From Polaribacter aestuariivivens (GTDB taxonomy: Bacteria; Bacteroidota; Bacteroidia; Flavobacteriales; Flavobacteriaceae), in contig NZ_VANR01000006.1 of assembly GCF_005885675.1 (NCBI RefSeq), positions 62,001 through 126,000 of the forward strand: a stretch of DNA of 64,000 nt, read 5' to 3'. Each line of letters starts with the position of its first letter. The first letter of the stretch is position 1. The position numbers were made by a program, and so were the translations under genes. The notes beneath the pieces were generated by a model that ran no database searches, was not told the origin of the DNA, and saw only the letters and a list, made by a program, of their open reading frames with translations. Positions 35,093 through 44,228 of the stretch are shown piece by piece.

Positions 35093-35145
35093 TTTTAACA
35101 GGCAATTATATTTAAAAAAATTATTACAATATATAAATATTATTC

Positions 35146-35153
35146 TATATTTG
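35146..35153 (+). promoter_or_regulatory. Minus-7 box of the tRNA-Pro gene
   Basis: TATATTTG matches TAnnTTTG; transcription would start near 35159, 20 bases before the tRNA 5' end. Confidence 0.55.
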
Positions 35154-35178
35154 CAGTCCTTAAATGAGCAATCATTTT

Positions 35179-35253
35179 CGGGGTGTAGCGTAGCCCGGTC
35201 ATCGCGCCTCGTTTGGGACGAGGAGGTCGCAGGTTCGAATCCTGCCACCCCGA
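35179..35253 (+). tRNA. tRNA-Pro (TGG anticodon)
   Basis: 75 bases that fold as a complete cloverleaf: acceptor CGGGGTG (35179-35185) with CACCCCG (35246-35252) plus discriminator A; anticodon arm CCTCG-TTTGGGA-CGAGG with anticodon TGG at 35214-35216; T arm GCAGG-TTCGAAT-CCTGC. The 3' CCA is not encoded. Followed at once by a terminator, so it is transcribed alone. Confidence 0.97.
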
Positions 35254-35266
35254 CTAAAAACAAAAG

Positions 35267-35302
35267 AACCTTGATAATTTAGAGATTATCAAGGTTTTTT
35301 TA
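35267..35302 (+). terminator. Intrinsic terminator after tRNA-Pro
   Basis: AACCTTGATAAT (35267-35278) pairs perfectly with ATTATCAAGGTT (35285-35296) around a 6-base loop and is followed by seven or more T residues. Confidence 0.93.
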
Positions 35303-35443
35303 TTTTAAAAAACTTATGTTATAAATAAAAGACAAAAAACATAATTAAAAGTATATTTTTATAAATTATATAGTAGAAAAAAAAATCAAATATAATTTAG
35401 TATTTTTAACAATTTAATTCATTTTAAACAAATATTTCTAATT

Positions 35444-38400
35444 TTGAAATTTAAATTATTTTCTTTCTGTTTTTTATTTGTTAGCTTATTTTCAAAAGCA
35501 CAAAATAGTTATGAATTCTTACAACTTTCTGGAGAAAATGTATCTACACAAAGTATTACATACGCTATTAAACAAGACAAAATTGGAAATTTATGGATTG
35601 CCTCTGAAGAAGGTGTTTTAAAACATAACTCTAATTATTATAAAATTTACAATACATATAATGGTCTACCAGAATCTTTAAATAATAGGGCTACAGAAGT
35701 TTTTATTGATTCCGATAATAATGTTTGGGTTGGCTTTGAAAACGGACTCTGTTTTTACAATAAAGATTTAGATAAATTCGAGTTAATAGAAAACAGCAAA
35801 AATATAAGTCCGTCTTTAATTACTTCAATAAGAGAAAAAAATAAGAATATATGGGTTGGTGGCTTTAATGGACTTTGGAATTATAATTCCGAAACAAAAA
35901 AACTTTCTCGTTTTATTACAAATATTTCTGTAGAAACTTTTCTTTTTTTCGAAAATCATATTCTTATAGGGTCTACAAAAGGCTTGTACATTGTTAATTT
36001 AGACGAAAGTTTAAAAAAAGCTGTAAAACTAGACACGTTTAATGAAAAAGTAAGTTTTATTGGTGAAATTAATAATCAAATCCTTGTTGGAACTAAATCT
36101 GGAAATATTTATCAGTTCAATAAAACCTCTAAAACAGCCTCACTAATTCCTTTAAAAAAACAATTTTCAAGTCCTATTACAGACATTATTGAAAGTGAAC
36201 ATAAAATTACAATTGCTACAGATGGTGATGGTATTTATGAAACAGATAAAAATTATGCAATAATTAATCATTTTTCGGAAGATACAAATAACCAAAATTC
36301 TATTTCTAGTAATGGAGTTTATGATTTAGAAAAAAGCAACGAAAACATTTTATGGATTGCAACTTATGGTGGAGGTATTAATTACTTGAACAATAATAGA
36401 CAGCCGTTTAAAAAAATTCAACATCGTTTAAATGATAAAAATAGTTTAGTTGCTAACTTTACAAGGGCAATTGCGATTGATAAAAATGAAAATCTTTGGT
36501 TTGGAACAAAAAAAGGGATAAGTATCTGGAATAGAAAAAACAATTCTTGGAAACATATTCAACAATTATCATCTAAAAACAACAGTACAGAAGATATTGT
36601 ATTGGCATTAGAGCCAGATGATGACTTTATGTGGATTGGTACGTATAATAAAGGACTTTTTAAAGTAAACGTCAACACTTTAAAAATAATAAATTTTAAT
36701 TCCTTTTTTTCAGAAAAAAAATTACTAGATAAAATTTACGTAATTCATAAAGATAAAAAAGGAAATATTTGGATTGGTGGTATTGAGAAAGATTTGGCGA
36801 TGATTTCTCCTAATAATGAAATTAAAACATATCCAATTCAGCAAATAAAATCTATTATAGAATCTAATTCTGGAGAAATTTTAGCTTCAGGTAGAAATGG
36901 TGTTTACAAAATATTTCCTCAAAAGGAAAACTTTATTTTAATAGACGAATTATCACCAAATAAAAAACGATTGGCGTACTCTACCGTTAATGCAGTTTTG
37001 GAAAAAGGAAACAACCAACTTCTTATAGCAACCAATGGTGCTGGTTTAATTTTTTTCGACAAAAAAACAAAAGCAATTAAAAAGCTTAACGTTAATTCTG
37101 GTATGCCATCAGATATTGTTCAAGGTATTTTAATGGATAGAAATGATAAGATTTGGGCAAGTACCACAAAAGGTTTGGCTGAAATTAAAATTTCTAATAA
37201 AGACACAATTATTGAAATTTTAGATAAAAAAGATGGTTTATCTAGCACTGAATATAATTACGGAAGTTTTCAAAAATTAAATGATTCGCTTCTTGCCTTT
37301 GGAGGTGTAGATGGTGTAACCATTTTTAATCCAGAAAAAATTATAAACAAGAATTACAAACCAAAACTAGTTTTTGACGAATTCAAACTTTTCAATAAAA
37401 CAATCAACCCTTCAGAAGCACCATTAAAAAAACACATTAACGAAACTGATGAAATTACCTTAAAAAGTTTTGAAAATTCTATTCAATTAAAATTTACTGC
37501 AATTTTACATAGTTCGCCATCAAAAATGAAGTATTCGTGGAAGTTAGAGGGTTTTAATGATAATTGGACAGAATTAACACCTAATAATACTGCTACGTAC
37601 ACCAATTTAGAAAGTGGAAACTATGTATTTAAAGTAAGAGCTTATAATAAATACGGAAGCTTAAGTGAAGAAAAGTCTATAAAAATTAATATTTTATCAC
37701 CTTGGTGGTCAACACCTTTTGCTTTTTTTGTTTATGGGGTTTTAATAATTACTTTATTTTTTACGATAATTCACTTTACAAAAGTAATTGTAACCAAAAA
37801 AAATGCTGAAGAACAGATTGACTTTTTTAACAATATAACACACGAAATAAAAACACCATTAACCATCTTACTATCATCATTAGAAACCATTACAAATAAT
37901 AATGATGAAGACGTAAAAGAATCTAATAATAGAATTAAAGGTACTGTCAAAAGAATCAACTCATTATTTGAGCAAATGCTTAATTTTCATAGAGTTACAT
38001 CTAAAGATAGCTTTTTTCAAGAAGTTTCTAAAATTGATTTAAGTAAGTATTTCGAAAAAAGAATACACAATTTTATTCCCTTAACACAAGATAGAAATTT
38101 AAAAATTACACTCAAAAATAACTGGCCAAATGAAATTTTTTATTTTTATAAAGATGCTTTTGATAAAATTATTTTAAACCTACTTTCAAATGCCATTAAA
38201 TACTCTTTTGATAATAAAGAAATTATTGTAAATGTTGAAAAAACTGCAAAAGGATTTTTAAAAATAGATATTATTGATGAAGGTTTAGGCATTCCTAAAG
38301 ACCAGCAAAAATTTATTTTAAACAGATATTACAGAGCAAGAAACGCCATTAATAGCCAAAGACAAGGTACAGGATTGGGACTAATTATGACTAAAAAAAT

Positions 38401-39331
38401 GGTAGAAAAAGCTGGAGGTAACATCAGTTTTAAAAGTGAAGAAAACAAAGGAACAACCTTTACAGTTTTACTGAGAAATTTAGCAGTACTATACAAAGAA
38501 ACAGCCATAAATGACCAAGTTTTATATCAAAAATTAATTGAGGAAGACCAAACAGAAATAGATACCTATAGTGATGCAAAAATTTTAATTGCAGAAGATA
38601 ATGACGAGTTACGTAATCTTTTAGTAAACTCTCTTGGAAATTACTTTCAAGTTTATGAAGCCAAAAATGGTAAAGAAGGTTTAGAAATAACTTCACAAAT
38701 TTTTCCTGATATTGTATTAACAGATTTAATTATGCCTGAAATGGATGGTATGGAAATGTCTCGAAGAATTAAGGAAGACATTAATTTAAACCATATTCCG
38801 GTTTTTATGCTAACCGTTTTACAAAATTCAACTCAAAAACTAGAAAGTATAGAAAGTGGTGTTTCTGAGTACATTCAAAAACCAATAGATATGCAATTTT
38901 TATTGGCAAAAATCATCAATACTTTAAAATTTCAAAGAAGGTTAAGAGAAAAATATGTTCACGATACAGACTCAGAAAATGCAAATCTTTTTAGAAATAA
39001 GAATGACCAAGAATTTCTAGAAAATTTAGAAAACAAAATTATAGAAAATATCGAAAACAACTCCTTTTCTGTTCACGACTTATCTAGTAGTTTTGGAATG
39101 AGTAGAACCTCTCTTTATATGAAATTAAAAAACTTGTTAGATTTATCTCCGCAAGATTTTATCATACGTACCAAATTAAAACATGCAAAAAATCTTTTAA
39201 TTGAAGGTGATTTAAGCATTAAAGAAGTAGCTTATTCTTCTGGTTTTTCAAATCCAAAATACTTTAGTACCTCTTTTAAAAAATACTATAACCAAACACC
39301 AAGTGGTTTTATAGATAGCTTGAAGAAATAA
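35444..39331 (+). CDS. Hybrid two-component system regulator of the PUL
   Basis: 1295 residues. Signal peptide 1-19, periplasmic sensor of two-component propeller repeats ('GNLWIASEEGV', 'NIWVGGFNGLW', 'ILWIATYGGGI') to about 640, a Y_Y_Y domain to about 750, one membrane helix (about 757-780), histidine kinase with phospho-acceptor H800 in 'NITHEIKTPLT', an ATPase domain ('GTGLGLIMTKKM'), a receiver domain with D1094 and a C-terminal AraC helix-turn-helix (about 1204-1290). Such fused regulators sense a sugar fragment in the periplasm and switch on the neighbouring glycan locus. The start is a TTG at 35444, fixed by the signal peptide; no ATG fits. It precedes susC by 178 bases. Confidence 0.95.
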   Translation: MKFKLFSFCFLFVSLFSKAQNSYEFLQLSGENVSTQSITYAIKQDKIGNLWIASEEGVLKHNSNYYKIYNTYNGLPESLNNRATEVFIDSDNNVWVGFENGLCFYNKDLDKFELIENSKNISPSLITSIREKNKNIWVGGFNGLWNYNSETKKLSRFITNISVETFLFFENHILIGSTKGLYIVNLDESLKKAVKLDTFNEKVSFIGEINNQILVGTKSGNIYQFNKTSKTASLIPLKKQFSSPITDIIESEHKITIATDGDGIYETDKNYAIINHFSEDTNNQNSISSNGVYDLEKSNENILWIATYGGGINYLNNNRQPFKKIQHRLNDKNSLVANFTRAIAIDKNENLWFGTKKGISIWNRKNNSWKHIQQLSSKNNSTEDIVLALEPDDDFMWIGTYNKGLFKVNVNTLKIINFNSFFSEKKLLDKIYVIHKDKKGNIWIGGIEKDLAMISPNNEIKTYPIQQIKSIIESNSGEILASGRNGVYKIFPQKENFILIDELSPNKKRLAYSTVNAVLEKGNNQLLIATNGAGLIFFDKKTKAIKKLNVNSGMPSDIVQGILMDRNDKIWASTTKGLAEIKISNKDTIIEILDKKDGLSSTEYNYGSFQKLNDSLLAFGGVDGVTIFNPEKIINKNYKPKLVFDEFKLFNKTINPSEAPLKKHINETDEITLKSFENSIQLKFTAILHSSPSKMKYSWKLEGFNDNWTELTPNNTATYTNLESGNYVFKVRAYNKYGSLSEEKSIKINILSPWWSTPFAFFVYGVLIITLFFTIIHFTKVIVTKKNAEEQIDFFNNITHEIKTPLTILLSSLETITNNNDEDVKESNNRIKGTVKRINSLFEQMLNFHRVTSKDSFFQEVSKIDLSKYFEKRIHNFIPLTQDRNLKITLKNNWPNEIFYFYKDAFDKIILNLLSNAIKYSFDNKEIIVNVEKTAKGFLKIDIIDEGLGIPKDQQKFILNRYYRARNAINSQRQGTGLGLIMTKKMVEKAGGNISFKSEENKGTTFTVLLRNLAVLYKETAINDQVLYQKLIEEDQTEIDTYSDAKILIAEDNDELRNLLVNSLGNYFQVYEAKNGKEGLEITSQIFPDIVLTDLIMPEMDGMEMSRRIKEDINLNHIPVFMLTVLQNSTQKLESIESGVSEYIQKPIDMQFLLAKIINTLKFQRRLREKYVHDTDSENANLFRNKNDQEFLENLENKIIENIENNSFSVHDLSSSFGMSRTSLYMKLKNLLDLSPQDFIIRTKLKHAKNLLIEGDLSIKEVAYSSGFSNPKYFSTSFKKYYNQTPSGFIDSLKK

Positions 39332-39509
39332 AATACTTCAAATTTTTTATTTTTTTAATACTTAATTAAAAGGTGTTTAAAAATATCATTTCATTGATTT
39401 TTAGACGTATTTTCTGCTATTCTGACAATAACGAAACCTTTTACGATGTATTTTAAAACATAAAAAAAATCAAATAACTTAATTTAGCATCAAATTAATT
39501 AACTAAATC

Positions 39510-42500
39510 ATGAAGAAATTTATTCTAGCTATTTTATTCTTAATCCCTATTTCTTTTCTTGCACAGAAAAAAGTTAGTGGTGTAATTACAGATGAAACTA
39601 ATTTTCCATTACCTGGAGCATCTGTTATTATAAAAGGGACCTCAAAAGGTCAAGTAACAGACTTAGATGGTAAGTTCACAATTACTATATCAGAAACGCC
39701 AGCAACACTATCAATTGTTTATTTAGGGTACAAAACCAAAGAAGTTGTTATTACCAATCAAACAACTATAAAAGTTGCTTTAGAACCAGACGCACAGCAA
39801 TTAGATGAAATTGTAATTATTGGGTATGGTGAAGTAAAAAAAGGAGATTTAACAGGTTCTGTAACTACTGTAAAACCAGATAGAAATACTGTAGATAGAG
39901 CTCAAGATGTAGAAACCTTATTACAAGGTAGAGCTGCAGGTGTTCAAGTAACTACAAATGGAAACGAACCTGGAGCACCAACAAGTATAAAAATTAGAGG
40001 TATTAACAGTTTAACAGGAAATACAGAGCCATTATATGTTATTGATGGAATTATTGTAGATTCTGCAACGGAAGACACATTAGATCCTCTTTCTGGAGGA
40101 AACAGTTATTTAGCGCCGCAAGCAGGTATTTCTGGAGTAAATCCAAGAGATATAGAAAGTATAGAAGTGTTAAAAGATGCATCTGCAACAGCAATTTATG
40201 GTTCTAGAGGTGCAAATGGTGTAATTTTAATTACAACTAAAAAAGGAAAATCAGGAGAAACAAAGTTCACCTATAGTAATTTTTCTAAAGTCGGAGTTAT
40301 TACTAATGATATTAATGTTCTAAAAACTTCTGAGTATGTAAAATACATAAATGAAGTTCGTGAAAATCAAAATTTTATCCCAGCATATTATACATATAAT
40401 GATAATAGTATCGCATATTTTCAAAATAGCGAGCAATTTATGATCGATAATGCAGCTACAATAGATAGAATTCAAGGTGTAGATTGGAGCAAAGACACAT
40501 ACCAAGTTGCAGTTACTTCTAACCACAGGCTTACTGCTTCTGGAGGTGGAGATAATAGCAACTATTATTTTGCTATTGGTCATTTAGATAATCAAGGTTT
40601 AGTGCCAAGAGCATTTGCAAAAAAGACGGATTTTGCTATCAATTTAAATAACGATTTAAATAGTAAGTTAAAACTTGCAACTAAAGTTACTGCAACATAT
40701 TCAGAAAACTCTGCATCTAAAGGAACAGATAATTTAGGTGGAACAAATAACAACTTGGTAAGACAAATTATATCTGGAGCACCAATATTAGGCTTTGATG
40801 ATAATAACAACGCAGGTACAGACTTTGAAGAAGCTTTAGATGGACCAAGAGCTTGGATAGAAGATTATGATGATTTATCCAGTGAAACAAGAGTTTTAGG
40901 TTCTTTAAAATTAGACTATGAAATTTCTGATGTGTTTAAATACAGAGTTCAAGTTGGAGCTGATTACAGAAATAAAGACCGTAAAATTTGGTATGGTACA
41001 GGTCTTTTTAGAGGAGAACGAGTAAATGGAGAAGCTGGAATTAGTAATTTAAACAGATTCAGATATAATATCGATAACACTTTACTATTTAGAAAAAACT
41101 TTAACAGAAACCACAGAATTAACGGTACAGTAGGTTTTGTAATCGATAAAAGTAACATTACTCGTAAAACAAATCAAGCGTCAGACTTTCCAAATAAAGG
41201 GTTAAGAGCAGATGGTATTTCTTTCGGACAAAATTTTCAAGCTCCTTTTTTAGGAAAAGAAAGAGAAACAATTTTATCTTTCTTAGGAAGAGTAAATTAT
41301 ACATTATTAAAAAAATACTTAATTACAGCAACTTATAGAGCAGATGGTAGTAGTAAATTTGCAGAAGGTAAAAGATGGGGACACTTCCCTGCTGTAGCTT
41401 TAGCATGGAAAATGGAAGAAGAATCTTTCATGAAAAATATAGAAAGTATTTCTCAAGCAAAATTAAGATTAGGTTGGGGTTTAACTGGTAACCAAGGAAT
41501 TCCAAATTACAGAACTTTAACACCTTTTGAACCAACACAATCACCTTACTCTAATTCAAATGGAGGAGCTGCAAGCGCAATTATTCCAACAAATTTAGCA
41601 AACCCAGATTTAACATGGGAAACTACAAGTCAATACAACGCAGGTATAGATCTTGGTTTTTTAAATAATAGATTTACTGCAACAGTAGACGTGTACTACA
41701 AAACAATATCAGATTTATTGTTAAATGTAGAAATTGGACCTTCAACTGGTTTTGAAAACTATTTTGCAAATCAAGGAGAGCTTATTAATAAAGGAATTGA
41801 ACTAAGTTTATCAGCTGATATTATAGATAATGACGCTTTTAAATGGAATGTATACGGGAACGTATCTTTCAACAGAAATAAAGTTGGTAATCTAGGTATT
41901 CCACCAGCAACTTTCGGAAATCAAACGTATAGTGCATTCTTAGGTAGGCAGGTTTCTGGAGGTAATTTCTTTAAAGTACCTGCAAATATTTTTATAGAAG
42001 GTGAAGCACCTGCTTTATTTTATGGATTTGAAACAAATGGAATTGTTTCTGACCAAACACAACTAAATGCTGCCCCAGATTTTAGAGGTAATCCAGCTCA
42101 GTTAGGTGATGTTGCTTTAGTAGATCAAAATGGAGACGGAAATATTACAGATGCAGATTTAACGATTATTGGAGACCCAAACCCAGATTTTAACTACGGT
42201 TTTGGTTCAAGTTTTGAATATAAAGGGGTTTCATTAAGTTTCTTCTTTAACGGAGTTTATGGAAATGAAATTGCAAACGGAAACCTATTAAGGGAAAACT
42301 ACGCAGATCAAGGTTCAAACAATGTAAGAGCTGAAGCTTATAGAGATGCTTGGAGACCAGACAATGTAAACGGAGCTTTCCCAAGAGTTGGTTACGATAT
42401 TGCAGATGAAACTGGTTTTACAGACAGAATTATAGAAGATGGAAGTTTCTTAAGATTAAGCAATATTTCTTTAGGATATAATATTCCTGTAGAAAACATT

Positions 42501-42680
42501 TCTTTTATAGATAATGCTTATATCTCTTTGTCAGGACAAAACTTACTATTATTTACCAATTACAGTGGTTTCGATCCAGAAGTAAATAGCTTTTCTTTTG
42601 ACCCAGGAAGAGTTGGTATAGATTGGAATTCTTTTCCAAATCAAAAATCTGTATCAATGTCATTAAACTTAACATTTTAA
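39510..42680 (+). CDS. SusC/RagA-type TonB-dependent outer-membrane transporter
   Basis: 1056 residues: signal peptide (1-19, ends 'ISFLAQ'), a carboxypeptidase D-like N-terminal domain (about 22-105, 'KVSGVITDETNFPLPGASV'), the TonB plug (about 115-230, 'GYGEVKKGDLTGSVTTV', 'GRAAGVQVTTNGNEPG', 'SIEVLKDASATAIYGSRGAN') and a 22-strand-type barrel ending in 'SMSLNLTF'. It imports oligosaccharides across the outer membrane with energy from TonB. The partner SusD gene starts 12 bases later, the standard arrangement. First structural gene of the polysaccharide locus. Confidence 0.97.
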   Translation: MKKFILAILFLIPISFLAQKKVSGVITDETNFPLPGASVIIKGTSKGQVTDLDGKFTITISETPATLSIVYLGYKTKEVVITNQTTIKVALEPDAQQLDEIVIIGYGEVKKGDLTGSVTTVKPDRNTVDRAQDVETLLQGRAAGVQVTTNGNEPGAPTSIKIRGINSLTGNTEPLYVIDGIIVDSATEDTLDPLSGGNSYLAPQAGISGVNPRDIESIEVLKDASATAIYGSRGANGVILITTKKGKSGETKFTYSNFSKVGVITNDINVLKTSEYVKYINEVRENQNFIPAYYTYNDNSIAYFQNSEQFMIDNAATIDRIQGVDWSKDTYQVAVTSNHRLTASGGGDNSNYYFAIGHLDNQGLVPRAFAKKTDFAINLNNDLNSKLKLATKVTATYSENSASKGTDNLGGTNNNLVRQIISGAPILGFDDNNNAGTDFEEALDGPRAWIEDYDDLSSETRVLGSLKLDYEISDVFKYRVQVGADYRNKDRKIWYGTGLFRGERVNGEAGISNLNRFRYNIDNTLLFRKNFNRNHRINGTVGFVIDKSNITRKTNQASDFPNKGLRADGISFGQNFQAPFLGKERETILSFLGRVNYTLLKKYLITATYRADGSSKFAEGKRWGHFPAVALAWKMEEESFMKNIESISQAKLRLGWGLTGNQGIPNYRTLTPFEPTQSPYSNSNGGAASAIIPTNLANPDLTWETTSQYNAGIDLGFLNNRFTATVDVYYKTISDLLLNVEIGPSTGFENYFANQGELINKGIELSLSADIIDNDAFKWNVYGNVSFNRNKVGNLGIPPATFGNQTYSAFLGRQVSGGNFFKVPANIFIEGEAPALFYGFETNGIVSDQTQLNAAPDFRGNPAQLGDVALVDQNGDGNITDADLTIIGDPNPDFNYGFGSSFEYKGVSLSFFFNGVYGNEIANGNLLRENYADQGSNNVRAEAYRDAWRPDNVNGAFPRVGYDIADETGFTDRIIEDGSFLRLSNISLGYNIPVENISFIDNAYISLSGQNLLLFTNYSGFDPEVNSFSFDPGRVGIDWNSFPNQKSVSMSLNLTF

Positions 42681-42691
42681 AAATTAATAAT

Positions 42692-44218
42692 ATGAAAAAA
42701 TATATCTCAATTTGTTGTTTTTTTCTATCAGCAATTATTTTAAGCAGTTGTGAAAATGCATTAGAAGAAAAACCAATTACAGCATTTAGTGAAGAGCAAT
42801 TGTTCTCTACAGAACAAGGTTTAGAAACAGTAGTAAATGGTATGTACCAAAGTTTTGCAGATCCTGCATATCATGGTTCATCATACCATGGTTTATTAGC
42901 TCCTTTTTCTGGAAAATTTTGGTCCAATCAAGGAGCAAGTCAGGATGCTACAAGTTTAAATTGTTCTCCAATTAACACTTGGTTAAATAGGTTGTGGCCA
43001 CAAACGTTTGAAACTATAAATGTTGCAAACATCATCATTAATAATTTAGAAAATACAGATGTTGTTTTAGCCAATAAAGAAACTGCTCTAGGGCAAGCAT
43101 ACTTTATAAGAGCTGCTACATATTTTGATTTGGTACGTTTATTTGGTGGAGTACCAATTAAAACCTCACCTTCTACTTTCGAAACATTACACACGAAAAG
43201 AAGCACTAAGCAAGAGGTATATGACCTAATTATTCAAGATTTAGAAAAAGCTAAATTAATGTTGCCAGACTTCAACGAATATTTAGTTGATAGACCAGTA
43301 AAATTTGCTGCCAATGCTTATTTAGCAAAAGTGTATATGACGTTAGCTGGAGAAAATAACGACATGGCAATGTGGCAAGCAGCCTATGACGAAGCTATTC
43401 AAGTTTACGGTAAGTATAGTTTGGTACCAACATATGCAGAGTTATTTAAATTAGGAAATGAAAATACTTCAGAAGCAATTTTCGAACTTCAATATGGACA
43501 AAATGGAGCAGTTAGAAATTCTGATGTCATTCGTTTTTATACGTTGAAAAATTTTAGTGATGTAACTACTTTTGGTAGAATTAGACCAAATAAAGAAACT
43601 TTCGATCAACATGTAAATCAATATCCTGGTGACCCAAGAATTGATGAAACTTTTATTTATGATTCTTATACAAAGGTTAATGGAGCTACACAAACAATCT
43701 ACCCAACTAGAGCCAATGGAAATGACGGTTATGCAGGAATTAGAAAATATTTAGATGCAGGTTTCAACGGAACTACAACAAGCAGAAACTTTATGAAAAT
43801 GAGGTATGCAGATGTTTTGTTGATGCTAGCAGAAATAGAAAACGAAATTAATGGTCCAGCCAATGCATATCAATATGTAAATGAAGTATTAGCTAGAGCT
43901 AGAAATACAGAAAATGGAACTACAACAGAACCAGCAGATTTTAGTGGATTGACTCAAGACGAGTTTAGATCTCGAATTTTAAGAGAAAGACAATACGAAA
44001 TGTTAGCTGAAGGTCATGAATTTTACGATACAAGAAGAAGAGGTTATAAATACTTTTTAGAAGAAGTAGTTACCATTCACAATAATTATCCAACGTTCGA
44101 TCCTAGAAAAGATTTTGTATATCCAATAAGCATAAAAAATATGCTGTTGCCAATTCCATCAATAGAATTTTCTGGAAACAGAGCAATCTCAGTAGCAGAT
44201 CAAAATCCAGGTTATTAA
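42692..44218 (+). CDS. SusD/RagB-type glycan-binding lipoprotein
   Basis: 508 residues from the ATG at 42692; an upstream in-frame ATG inside susC is rejected because this one gives a perfect lipoprotein signal ('AIILSSCENALEEKP'). The rest has the SusD helical scaffold, with 'GQAYFIRAATYFDLVRLFGG' and 'ANAYLAKVYMTLAG' as TPR-like helices and the C-terminal 'LRERQYEMLAEGHEFYDTRR'. SusD proteins are lipid-anchored on the cell surface, bind the glycan and cap the SusC transporter. Ten bases separate it from the GH3 gene. Confidence 0.97.
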   Translation: MKKYISICCFFLSAIILSSCENALEEKPITAFSEEQLFSTEQGLETVVNGMYQSFADPAYHGSSYHGLLAPFSGKFWSNQGASQDATSLNCSPINTWLNRLWPQTFETINVANIIINNLENTDVVLANKETALGQAYFIRAATYFDLVRLFGGVPIKTSPSTFETLHTKRSTKQEVYDLIIQDLEKAKLMLPDFNEYLVDRPVKFAANAYLAKVYMTLAGENNDMAMWQAAYDEAIQVYGKYSLVPTYAELFKLGNENTSEAIFELQYGQNGAVRNSDVIRFYTLKNFSDVTTFGRIRPNKETFDQHVNQYPGDPRIDETFIYDSYTKVNGATQTIYPTRANGNDGYAGIRKYLDAGFNGTTTSRNFMKMRYADVLLMLAEIENEINGPANAYQYVNEVLARARNTENGTTTEPADFSGLTQDEFRSRILRERQYEMLAEGHEFYDTRRRGYKYFLEEVVTIHNNYPTFDPRKDFVYPISIKNMLLPIPSIEFSGNRAISVADQNPGY

Positions 44219-44228
44219 AAAATATAGA

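Noticed and set aside
35093..35263. N-terminal extension of the sugar dehydrogenase frame ('GVAGFEPATSSSQ')
   Set aside because: These codons are the reverse complement of the tRNA-Pro gene and its leader, a well-known annotation artefact. The ATG at 35092 gives a proper lipoprotein signal.
42623..42691. Longer SusD frame overlapping the end of susC
   Set aside because: The extension precedes a perfect lipoprotein signal that starts at 42692, so it would hide the signal peptide.
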